A DNA stretch of 64,000 nucleotides, from contig JBBRAO010000002.1 in NCBI GenBank assembly GCA_038206725.1, positions 62,001 to 126,000 on the forward strand. The letters run 5' to 3'. Source of the stretch: JBAXXL01 sp038206725 (GTDB lineage Bacteria; Bacteroidota; Ignavibacteria; Kapaibacteriales; UBA2268). The notes under the pieces were generated by a model, which worked only from the letters and a program-made list of their open reading frames with translations, was not told where the DNA came from and searched no databases. Positions 1-7,831 of the stretch are shown here, one piece after another. The first letter of the stretch is position 1. Every line of letters begins with the position of its first letter. A program made the translations under genes and the position numbers.

Positions 1-2
1 AA

Positions 3-1595
3 ATTCCTCAAGATTATAATTATGGATTTATGGATTACCAATATCCTAGTGGCGATCAATTTGCTTCAGAAATGTCATACTACGATCGTTATCACGATTG
101 GGAGAACAAGGGATATTACAAATGCACAGCCCAATGGGTCTATAACAAATCTACCTGTTGGGACCAATTCAAAAAGGAAAACGAAAAAACTTATGGGAAT
201 ATAATTGCAAAAATTTATTCCGCAAACGACCGTACAGGTTCTAGTTCTAAAATTATATCAGGTCCAAATAATAATCTTACGAAACCCGATTGGAATGTTG
301 GCAAGAAATTGTTCGGTAACATTCATAATAATGAAAATGGTTCAGGTACCGCAGAAATAATATGCAAATTAAACGGGGGACCATTCCCAAATGTAGATTT
401 AAGCCTATATAGGTCGTCTGATATGAATATGTTCACTAAAAAACATAACCAAGGAAGAACAGCCGATAATGGTTACGCGAAAATCATAGGTGCTCAAGTC
501 GGGAATCGTGTTCGATGCTCGTTTATGGATGAAAATCAAAATGAAATCTGGCAAGCACACGTTGATGTATATCAAGTAAACCCATTTATGAAAAGTGAAT
601 TATTGTCAACCTTAGATGTCGATATGCACCTTGCCGATGGCGATTTCCTCTTGGATAATGAATTACGTTACAACAATAACAGAAAATTGGAATTTGTAGC
701 CCGTCCTCAAAAACAATTTGATACTCCACCAGCTCTTGAAGTTGATTATATGGAACAGGGACCGGTTATTGAGAAATTCCCTTATGATAACACTATTGGT
801 GGTTATAAATTTGAATTCGGCGGAGGATTGGATAATACATTCACTACGAATATAATTATGTACGATACTGACAATCAAGAAGTTCCTGTTCCCGTAGAAT
901 TTAAAATGAACGAAAATACACTTGATGTTAAATCATCTAATGGTGGATTAATGTTAAGTTTAGATCCAGAAAACAGTTCCGGATTAGAAAACGTGCCTGT
1001 GGCATCCTGCGGTTTGTTTTCTTCCCGAGGAGGATTGAATCAAGACGCCGAACGCGGTAGTGATATTTTCTACATTGCTTCCTATCCAAATAAATTACAA
1101 GCGAATAGCAACAATTTGCTCAGCATTAGGTATGATAGGTCGAAATTAGTTAAAAAAGTGGATACTTTATTAAATGTCTATCGCTGGGATTACAATAAAC
1201 GCACTTGGACGAGATTGGGCGGTCAAATTGATACAGCACAAAAATCTGTTTCTTGCTTAATTAATTCTGCAGGAACTTTTTCTCTATTCACTTTTGACCC
1301 ACTTAGCGGAGTAAACGACAACAAAGACCGTGGTATGTTGGATTTGAACATTACTCCTAATCCGGCTCACGATTACGCTACGATTTCATTCGTTTTAACG
1401 GACGCCGAATATGTAACGTTAAGCATTACAAACGCTTTAGGGATTGAAGTTGCCAAGATATTGGATAACCAATTGCTTGCTTACGGTCGTCGTGAAATCA
1501 AGATTCCTTGCGGTAATTTACCGAACGGCGTTTACTTCTGTACTGTAAAATACGCTAATGTATTTGAAACAATTAAATTAATGGTTAACGATTAA
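3..1595 (+). CDS. T9SS-secreted protein, 5' end outside window
   Basis: The reading frame is open from the first bases of the window, so the true start lies upstream and the ATG at 30 is probably internal. The visible 530 or so residues have no recognised enzymatic motif. The last 80 residues form a type IX secretion sorting domain: an NPAHDYATISF strand, a central turn (TNALGIEVAK) and a final GVYFCTVKY strand ending in KLMVND. In Bacteroidota such a domain sends the protein across the outer membrane, after which it is usually removed. The body is rich in Asn, Asp and aromatic residues, as in extracellular beta-sheet proteins. A strong terminator follows. Export is confident; function is unknown. 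Confidence 0.8.
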   Translation: MPQDYNYGFMDYQYPSGDQFASEMSYYDRYHDWENKGYYKCTAQWVYNKSTCWDQFKKENEKTYGNIIAKIYSANDRTGSSSKIISGPNNNLTKPDWNVGKKLFGNIHNNENGSGTAEIICKLNGGPFPNVDLSLYRSSDMNMFTKKHNQGRTADNGYAKIIGAQVGNRVRCSFMDENQNEIWQAHVDVYQVNPFMKSELLSTLDVDMHLADGDFLLDNELRYNNNRKLEFVARPQKQFDTPPALEVDYMEQGPVIEKFPYDNTIGGYKFEFGGGLDNTFTTNIIMYDTDNQEVPVPVEFKMNENTLDVKSSNGGLMLSLDPENSSGLENVPVASCGLFSSRGGLNQDAERGSDIFYIASYPNKLQANSNNLLSIRYDRSKLVKKVDTLLNVYRWDYNKRTWTRLGGQIDTAQKSVSCLINSAGTFSLFTFDPLSGVNDNKDRGMLDLNITPNPAHDYATISFVLTDAEYVTLSITNALGIEVAKILDNQLLAYGRREIKIPCGNLPNGVYFCTVKYANVFETIKLMVND

Positions 1596-1637
1596 GAAGA
1601 AAATGTTACTTTGACTAAGCAGGTGCTTAGATAAAAC

Positions 1638-1675
1638 AAATAAGAGGCGTTTTAATTAAGACGTCTCTTATTTTT
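1638..1675 (+). terminator. Rho-independent terminator
   Basis: A 13-bp stem (AAATAAGAGGCGT at 1638-1650 with ACGTCTCTTATTT at 1661-1673, one G-U pair) encloses a 10-nt loop and runs into T residues. It sits 43 bp after the stop of the upstream T9SS cargo gene. Confidence 0.85.
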
Positions 1676-1688
1676 GAAGGGGGTAGAT

Positions 1689-1713
1689 TCATCCGATGAC
1701 TTCATCAAATCGG
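1689..1713. repeat. Degenerate copy of palindromic repeat family A
   Basis: The stretch TCATCCGATGACTTCATC matches the left half of the perfect palindrome at 49074-49106 (CTCATCCGATGACT); the right half is eroded (CAAATCGG). A third copy lies at 51701-51734. Confidence 0.5.
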
Positions 1714-1791
1714 GCGAATATAAAGAGTCTGCCGCGAGGAATGTATTTTGTGAAAGTGGCTGGCGAAACGGCTAAGTTTGTAAAGATGTAG
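1696..1791 (+). pseudogene. Orphan fragment of a T9SS C-terminal sorting domain
   Basis: This short frame encodes SLPRGMYFVKVAGETAKF and then VKM and a stop. That is the typical last strand pair of a T9SS sorting domain, but no gene body lies upstream: the preceding stretch is a terminator and a palindromic repeat. I read it as the remnant of a cargo gene lost by deletion or rearrangement. The ATG at 1696 is formed within the repeat sequence and is unlikely to be a real start. Confidence 0.6.
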
Positions 1792-1799
1792 TTGCTTTT

Positions 1800-1828
1800 G
1801 TTCCCAATCAGAAGTTTGGGAACGAGAC
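1800..1828. repeat. Palindromic repeat family B, copy 1
   Basis: GTTCCCAATC - AGAA - GTTTGGGAAC followed by GAGAC. It matches the copy at 51749-51776 (GTTCCCAAGC - AGGA - GCTTGGGAAT followed by GAGAT). In both places a family A repeat lies 50-110 bp upstream. Confidence 0.6.
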
Positions 1829-1974
1829 ACGGAGGAAGAATATTCTTAGCTGAAGGAGAATTCTAATCCTAAAACAGACCAAAATTGTTGACTCACAGCC
1901 TTAATATTTCCAATTCTTTTGAACTCATTTTCCGGAATATTTGTCAAAAGTGGGTACATAACGCAAAAAAATGT

Positions 1975-1982
1975 TAATTTTG
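1975..1982 (+). promoter_or_regulatory. Bacteroidota-type -7 box upstream of topA
   Basis: TAATTTTG fits the TAnnTTTG -7 consensus of the Bacteroidota housekeeping sigma factor and lies 32 bp before the topA ATG. No clear TTTG -33 element at the usual spacing, so only moderate support. Confidence 0.45.
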
Positions 1983-2014
1983 AAATTGCATTTTAAAATA
2001 AATGAAAAATTGTA

Positions 2015-4468
2015 ATGTCAACAAAAAAATCATTAGTGATAGTCGAATCACCGGCTAAAGCTAAGACTATAGAGAAATATTTAGGAAAAGATTACACAGT
2101 AACCTCGAGTGTGGGCCATATACGCGACCTGCCTAAGAAAGATATTGGTATAGATATTGAAAACGGTTTTATTCCAAATTACGAAGTTTCGGCAGATAAG
2201 AAAACAACTGTCGCAAATTTAAAGAAAATGATAAAGGATGCCGATATTGTTTGGCTCGCGACCGACGAGGACCGCGAGGGCGAGGCTATTGCTTGGCATT
2301 TATACGAAACTTTGGACCTGAAAAAGAAAGAAACATTCAGAATAGTTTTCCACGAAATCACAAAATCGGCTATACTTGAAGCGATTCAACATCCACGTCA
2401 AATAAATAACGATATAGTAAACGCTCAACAAGCGCGCCGCGTATTGGACCGCCTAGTTGGATATAAGCTATCGCCTGTGCTTTGGAAAAAAGTGCAAAGC
2501 GGACTATCTGCCGGACGTGTTCAATCGGTTGCTGTACGTATAATAGTAGAGCGTGAGCGCGAAGTTGATAGCTTCTTGTCGTTTTCAACATATAAGGTTA
2601 CGACAGGGTTCGATTTAGGCAAGAATGTTAATTTACCTGCGGAATTAAAAACTCAGTTTAAAACTCACAGAAAAGCTTATGACTTCTTAGAACAAATAAA
2701 AGGTTCGCGCTTTTTTGTAGATGATATTGAAACTAAGCCTACAACCAAAAAACCAGCACCGCCATTTACTACATCTACTTTGCAACAAGAAGCCAGTCGC
2801 AAACTTGGTTTTTCGGTTAAGCAAACAATGAGTGTGGCACAACGGCTATACGAATCGGGTAGCATTACTTATATGAGAACCGATTCGCTAAATTTGTCCG
2901 ATACTTCAATAAACGATGCAAAAGAGACGATTATTCGCGATTACGGTATGGAATATTCCCAAACCAGAAGGTACAAAACAAATACCCAAGGTGCGCAAGA
3001 AGCTCACGAAGCAATCAGACCGACGGATATCAATGTTAGCACTCTCAATGAGGACCGCAACCAGAAACGTCTTTACGAGCTGATTTGGAAGCGTACAATT
3101 GCATCGCAAATGTCCGATGCAAGATTAGAGAAAACCACCGCGACAATAAAAATCGAAAAAGCTGAAGAAGTGTTTACAGCAAGCGGTGAAGTTTTGCTAT
3201 TCGATGGTTTTATGAAAGTGTATTTGGAAAGTAGAGCAGAGGAAACGGATGAAAATGGTGGAAGCAAAATTCTGCCACCGCTAAACGCCGGACAAGAGCT
3301 TACAACCGATGAAGTTACAGCTAAGGAAACGTTCAAACGTCCACCATTCAGATATTCAGAAGCCACTTTGGTAAAGAAATTGGAAGAAATGGGGATTGGC
3401 AGACCGTCAACTTACGCTCCTACTATCTCGACTGTCCAGGACAGAGGATATATTGAGAAAAAAGATTTCGAAGGCGACCCTCAAAAAGTTCAGATAATCA
3501 AATTGATTAAAAATATCATCTCCGAAATAACGGTAGATGAAAAAAAACCGAGCGAAAAGGCAAAATTAACTCCGACTGATATCGGAATTATAGTGAACGA
3601 TTTTCTGGTTAAGTATTTCCCTGAAATAGTTGATTACAATTTTACTGCAAAGGTAGAGTTGGAATTTGACGAAATAGCCAACGGAAAGTTGATTTGGCAA
3701 AAAATGATTGGCGATTTCTACACTCCATTTAATGTGATGTTAGAAAACACCAACGAAATTTCAAAATCGGAAGCCACTCAAAGCAGGAACTTAGGTTTAG
3801 ACCCAAAAACAGGTAAAGTAATTTACGTGAAAATAGGGCGTTACGGACCGATGCTTCAATTGGGCGAAAACGATGACGATGAAAAACCTAAATTTGCATC
3901 ACTACCGAAAGACAAAAAGTTCGAGAAGATAACTTTGGAAGAAGCGCTACCACTTTTTGAATTGCCATACCACATCGGCGACAGCCCTGACGGTTACAAG
4001 GTAATTACACAAATCGGACGTTTCGGACCTTATATCCGATGCAACAAAACTTACGTTTCGATTACTCACGATGAGCTTTTCACATTAACTATCGAAGAAG
4101 CAATGCAAAGAGTTCACGACAAAGAGCAATCGAAAACGAACAATATTATTCAAGACTTTGCAGATGGGATTCAGGTTTTATCCGGCAGATTTGGACCTTA
4201 CACAACGGACGGAGAGAAAAACGTTCGCATTCCGAAGGCACATTCACCGGAAACCATAACTTTGGAAGAGTGCAAAGAGCTTTTGGCTAATGCAAAACCA
4301 AAACCCGGCAGAGGTGGTAAAACAACTAAGTCTGCCGCTTCGGCAAAAGCTAAAAAACCGGCGGCAACAGCTACGAAAGCTAAGACAACGGCAAAGAAAG
4401 CAACCACTACAAAAAAAGCCGCAACTGCCAAAGCAACAACAAAAAAAGCACCGGCAAAAGCAAAGTAA
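2015..4468 (+). CDS. topA: DNA topoisomerase I (type IA)
   Basis: Relaxes negative supercoils by cutting and passing a single strand. The N-terminal TOPRIM domain has the metal-binding Glu11 (IVESPAKAKTIEKYLG) and the acidic D84-E-D86 motif (ATDEDREGEAIAW); the catalytic tyrosine is Tyr286 in GSITYMRTDS. After the core there are three GRYGP/GRFGP-type C-terminal repeats instead of the four-cysteine zinc ribbons of the E. coli enzyme. The last 57 residues (about 761-817) are a Lys/Ala/Thr-rich disordered tail like a histone H1 tail, expected to hold DNA. Monocistronic: own -7 box and own terminator. Confidence 0.97.
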   Translation: MSTKKSLVIVESPAKAKTIEKYLGKDYTVTSSVGHIRDLPKKDIGIDIENGFIPNYEVSADKKTTVANLKKMIKDADIVWLATDEDREGEAIAWHLYETLDLKKKETFRIVFHEITKSAILEAIQHPRQINNDIVNAQQARRVLDRLVGYKLSPVLWKKVQSGLSAGRVQSVAVRIIVEREREVDSFLSFSTYKVTTGFDLGKNVNLPAELKTQFKTHRKAYDFLEQIKGSRFFVDDIETKPTTKKPAPPFTTSTLQQEASRKLGFSVKQTMSVAQRLYESGSITYMRTDSLNLSDTSINDAKETIIRDYGMEYSQTRRYKTNTQGAQEAHEAIRPTDINVSTLNEDRNQKRLYELIWKRTIASQMSDARLEKTTATIKIEKAEEVFTASGEVLLFDGFMKVYLESRAEETDENGGSKILPPLNAGQELTTDEVTAKETFKRPPFRYSEATLVKKLEEMGIGRPSTYAPTISTVQDRGYIEKKDFEGDPQKVQIIKLIKNIISEITVDEKKPSEKAKLTPTDIGIIVNDFLVKYFPEIVDYNFTAKVELEFDEIANGKLIWQKMIGDFYTPFNVMLENTNEISKSEATQSRNLGLDPKTGKVIYVKIGRYGPMLQLGENDDDEKPKFASLPKDKKFEKITLEEALPLFELPYHIGDSPDGYKVITQIGRFGPYIRCNKTYVSITHDELFTLTIEEAMQRVHDKEQSKTNNIIQDFADGIQVLSGRFGPYTTDGEKNVRIPKAHSPETITLEECKELLANAKPKPGRGGKTTKSAASAKAKKPAATATKAKTTAKKATTTKKAATAKATTKKAPAKAK

Positions 4469-4488
4469 TAAAATGAATAAAATAAATC

Positions 4489-4518
4489 AACTCCAAGCGA
4501 AAGTTTGGAGTTTTTTTT
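4489..4518 (+). terminator. Rho-independent terminator after topA
   Basis: AACTCCAA (4489-4496) pairs with TTGGAGTT (4505-4512), followed by a run of T. It starts 20 bp after the topA stop. Confidence 0.85.
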
Positions 4519-4597
4519 GTTTTTTATAGAAGGCCGCTCAGGTTGGGTATGACAAAAAAAAAGCAGGTTTAACACCCGCCCTTACTTGAAAATGTTT

Positions 4598-5761
4598 TTA
4601 TTCTCCGAGTGCTTTTTTGATTCTTTGGATACCCTCGCGGATGTCTTTTTCGGAATTGCAGTAGGAAATTCTGAGGTATCCGTCCATACCGAATGAAACA
4701 CCGGGAACGGTAACAACTTTTACTTTTTCCAAAATGTCCAAGGCTAACTTGATGGAATCCTTTTCGTAAGCGCTGAAATCAACAAAACTATAAAATGTGC
4801 CGTGTGGAATAGATAATTTCACATTAGGAATTTTATTTAATTCTTCAACCAAAATATTACGTTTCTTTTCCAAATCGGCGGCTAATTCGGTTACGCAATC
4901 TTGAGGTCCGTAAATAGCACCGATAGCGGCTTTTTGCATCAGTACGTTCGGTCCGCTGGTCAAGTGCGCTTGGATGTTGGTTATTGCTTCAGTTATTGCG
5001 GGATTCGCCACAGCCCAACCGATACGGAAACCGGTCATAGCGTATTGTTTTGAAACGCCGTTAATTACAATTATATTGCTTTCGTTAATATTTTTTGTTG
5101 AAAATTTATAACAACTAACACGCTGGTAATTATCAAAAATCAACCTATGGTAGATATCGTCCATAATTAGGAAAATGTCGCTTTTTTCGCAAAATTCCAC
5201 TACGCTTTTTACAAATTCTTCAGAATAAACCGCACCACTCGGATTATTTGGGCTGTTCAATATAACTACTTTGGTCTTTGTGTTTATAGCGTCTTTCATA
5301 TCGTCGAAAGTAGGGTATAAACTACCGTCAGAAGCGTAAACCGGAACCGATTTGCCACCGCAGATATTTACTATATCGGGATAGCTTACCCAATAAGGAG
5401 CCGGGAACACAACTTCATCGCCCGGGTCAACCAATGCCTGTAGCGCGGCGGATAATGATTGCTTTGCACCCGATGAAACACAGGTGTTTTTACGTTCTAT
5501 ATCAAGATTATAAAAATCTTTTGTGTATTTAATTACAGCATCGCGCATTTCGGGTGTACCGGCGGCTGGTGAATAACGCACTTCTCTTGTTTGAAGAATT
5601 TCATTCACATCGGCTATAACGCTGATTGGAGCTTTGCTTTTTGGTTCACCGCCACCCAAATGAATTACCGGTTCACCGGCTTTTAACATCGCCGCGGCTG
5701 TAGCATTAAGTTTTAATGTTACCGATTCGCCTAAAGATTGTCCTATTCTGCTTAACTTCAT
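4598..5761 (-). CDS. Class I PLP-dependent aminotransferase (aspartate aminotransferase type)
   Basis: Fold-type I aminotransferase of the aspartate/prephenate aminotransferase branch, 387 residues, the normal length. The PLP Schiff-base lysine is Lys238 in NGVSKQYAMTGFRIGW; Asp201 and Tyr204 (MDDIYH) hold the cofactor ring and Arg246 the phosphate; SPNNPSG (170-176) supplies the conserved Asn. It should move amino groups between glutamate and an oxo-acid such as oxaloacetate. The exact substrate cannot be read from the sequence, so I give no symbol. It is convergent with topA and 67 bp from the lipoprotein gene upstream. Confidence 0.9.
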   Translation of the reverse strand: MKLSRIGQSLGESVTLKLNATAAAMLKAGEPVIHLGGGEPKSKAPISVIADVNEILQTREVRYSPAAGTPEMRDAVIKYTKDFYNLDIERKNTCVSSGAKQSLSAALQALVDPGDEVVFPAPYWVSYPDIVNICGGKSVPVYASDGSLYPTFDDMKDAINTKTKVVILNSPNNPSGAVYSEEFVKSVVEFCEKSDIFLIMDDIYHRLIFDNYQRVSCYKFSTKNINESNIIVINGVSKQYAMTGFRIGWAVANPAITEAITNIQAHLTSGPNVLMQKAAIGAIYGPQDCVTELAADLEKKRNILVEELNKIPNVKLSIPHGTFYSFVDFSAYEKDSIKLALDILEKVKVVTVPGVSFGMDGYLRISYCNSEKDIREGIQRIKKALGE

Positions 5762-5828
5762 CTGAGACCTTTTGAAAATTGTGTATTAAAAAAATTCAAA
5801 TTTAACAAAAATCAATTTCCTGACAAAA

Positions 5829-6188
5829 TTAATTCAGTAAATTATACGGAGTGTATGTAAGAGAAAGTTTGAAACTGTCGGGTTCGGTAAAAGTGATATT
5901 GTCGAAAAACAATGTATCACTTACCGTTTGGTCAACATAAATATCGCCTATTGCGCGCTCTTTATAATCTATTTCTTTGCCGGCATTCAAGGCGCTTGCC
6001 ATCAGAACAACCATAAACGCGGGTTGTCCACCGGTATTTTTAACAGATACTCTTAGGAAGTATTTGCCGTTGTCCAAGCGACCGGGGATTTTTTCGGTTA
6101 CAATCAATTTTGCGGCTCTGTCGTATTGACAAGCGGTAAAATTAAATAGTCCGGCTAATATAAATATAATGAAAATTAATTTTCGCAC
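5829..6188 (-). CDS. Small predicted lipoprotein of unknown function
   Basis: 119 residues. The N-terminus is a hydrophobic signal ending in NFTAC, with Cys20 as the likely lipidated residue. The rest looks like one beta-sandwich domain (LRVSVKNTGGQPAFMVVLMA), reminiscent of FxLYD-like extracytoplasmic domains. The start must be the GTG at 6188, because the codon immediately before it is an in-frame TAA that is also the stop of the glycosyltransferase gene upstream. The two genes therefore abut with no gap and are surely co-transcribed. Function unknown. Confidence 0.75.
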   Translation of the reverse strand: MRKLIFIIFILAGLFNFTACQYDRAAKLIVTEKIPGRLDNGKYFLRVSVKNTGGQPAFMVVLMASALNAGKEIDYKERAIGDIYVDQTVSDTLFFDNITFTEPDSFKLSLTYTPYNLLN

Positions 6189-7157
6189 TTAAAGCTGTTG
6201 AATAAATGAATAATAACTATTAACGACTTCGACCGGTTTTATTGTATTTACATCTTCTATTTCATCGTCGGCAAATACCAAACATTGTTTATCGGAAAGG
6301 GGGGCGAATTTATTGAAATTAGGTTTAATACCCATAAATATAGCCAATATCGGTGTATTATACGCCGAAGCGATATGAACAATTGAAGTATCGCACGTCA
6401 GAACCATTTCCGCTTTTTCAATTATCCCGAATACCTCTTCTATACTTTGGGATTTGAATAAAACCGAGTTCTTCGAATTTTGGACAATTTGATTAGCTTC
6501 CGCATAATCGCTTGGTGATGCGCAAACGATTATATTCGTGTTATTCAAATCGGTTTTTTGGATTAGTTCAATCCAATTTTCAACTTTCCACTTTCTGATT
6601 GCGCTGTTAGTGGAAATATTAATTACCGCATAAGGTTTCGATCCAAAAGAGTCCCTAATGAAATCGCTTGCTGTTTGCAGAGCATCCGCTGAAGGATATA
6701 GGCAGGGTTTTGGGATCTTTTCAAATTTCGTATTGAAGCCCAATACCTGAAACGCTTTCATAGCCCGTTCAACAAAATGAAGCTTTGAATTTTTCTTGTC
6801 GGAATCGAGAGAAATATCGAAATAATGTTTCCCGGGCGCATTAAAACCGACTTTCACAAAAGCTTTGGCGATTTTAGCAAAAATGATGCTTTCTGTGGAA
6901 CGGTGATCTTTGTGGTCTATATAAAAATCGTAAGTATTTGACCGGATTTTGTGAATCGTGCCAAATACATTAAAAAATGATTTATCGTATTTAATAGTCC
7001 TATTTATCAAAGGATTATTTTTGACTATAATATCGTTGTGCTTACTTGTGATGATATCAATTTCCGCTTCGGGCAGAAGTTCTTTTATCAATGGAAAGCA
7101 AGCGGATAAACAAATCATATCGCCTATTCTACCAAGTTGTTTTATCAGAATTTTCAT
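6189..7157 (-). CDS. Glycosyltransferase family 9 (heptosyltransferase-like)
   Basis: 322 residues with the two Rossmann-like halves of ADP-heptose:LPS heptosyltransferases. The N-terminus KQLGRIGDMICLSACFPLI matches the family opening GdxixxxP; the C-terminal half carries AVINISTNSAIRKW and the donor-binding motif LTCDTSIVHIASAYNTP. It probably adds a sugar to lipopolysaccharide core or another surface glycan at the inner face of the inner membrane. It lacks the usual Trp/Pro-rich ending of WaaF, so the exact sugar is open. It is directly followed by the small lipoprotein gene. Confidence 0.85.
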   Translation of the reverse strand: MKILIKQLGRIGDMICLSACFPLIKELLPEAEIDIITSKHNDIIVKNNPLINRTIKYDKSFFNVFGTIHKIRSNTYDFYIDHKDHRSTESIIFAKIAKAFVKVGFNAPGKHYFDISLDSDKKNSKLHFVERAMKAFQVLGFNTKFEKIPKPCLYPSADALQTASDFIRDSFGSKPYAVINISTNSAIRKWKVENWIELIQKTDLNNTNIIVCASPSDYAEANQIVQNSKNSVLFKSQSIEEVFGIIEKAEMVLTCDTSIVHIASAYNTPILAIFMGIKPNFNKFAPLSDKQCLVFADDEIEDVNTIKPVEVVNSYYSFIQQL

Positions 7158-7272
7158 AAAAATGAAAAAAATAATGAATAAAAAAAGCTAATTTAATGTT
7201 ATATTTTTTAATAACGCATATTTTGAGTAATTTTACATTCTAATTTTAGTAAATTTAGATGAAAATTTAATT

Positions 7273-7827
7273 GTGAAAAATGTATTATTAATTCTTGTAT
7301 TTTTCTTTTTTATCGGCACATTATCGGCTCAGGACAAGTATTTTACCCGAACCGGACATATTTATATAATTTCCGCGACGCCACTGCTTGATTTAGATGC
7401 CGATAATAACCAAGTTGCCTCAATTTTGGATATCAAAACAGGTGAAATGGTTTTTACTTTGTTGATGAAATCTTTTATTTTCAGAGAAGCTTTGGCTCAA
7501 GACCATTTTAATGAAAATTATGTCGAATCGGATAAATATCCTAAAGCAAGCTTTTCGGGTAAAATTTTACAAATGGAAAATCTGGATATGACCAAAGCTG
7601 GTAAATACAATGTTACAGTTGAGGGCGATTTGACCATTCACGGACAGACAAATAAAGTGAAGTCCAAAGGTACCATCGAAGTGAAAAATGAATTAATTAT
7701 TGCACAATCCAAATTTGAAATTAATATTTACGATTACGGGATTAAAATACCGAAATTAGTACAAGATAAAGTAAACAAAATAATACCTATAACGGTAGAA
7801 ATGAAATACAAACCTTATAATAAATAG
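7273..7827 (+). CDS. YceI-like secreted protein
   Basis: 184 residues with a signal peptide ending around LSAQ (19-20) and a lipocalin-like YceI fold. Recognisable parts are the central FNENYVESDKYPKASFSGKI segment and the GDLTIHGQTNKV strand. YceI proteins bind long isoprenoid or fatty acyl chains in the periplasm, but no ligand can be assigned here. The start is GTG at 7273; nearby ATG codons at 7259 and 7280 are in other frames. It lies 4 bp before the subtilase gene and is probably co-transcribed with it. Confidence 0.85.
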   Translation: MKNVLLILVFFFFIGTLSAQDKYFTRTGHIYIISATPLLDLDADNNQVASILDIKTGEMVFTLLMKSFIFREALAQDHFNENYVESDKYPKASFSGKILQMENLDMTKAGKYNVTVEGDLTIHGQTNKVKSKGTIEVKNELIIAQSKFEINIYDYGIKIPKLVQDKVNKIIPITVEMKYKPYNK

Positions 7828-7831
7828 ATTT

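Noticed and set aside
4290..4529. Plus-strand Gln/Lys-rich frame in the topA tail
   Set aside because: Shifted reading of the same low-complexity codons; runs through the terminator.
4198..4575. Minus-strand hydrophobic open frame over the topA tail
   Set aside because: It is the mirror of the Lys/Ala-rich tail and crosses the terminator; no ribosome site or homology.
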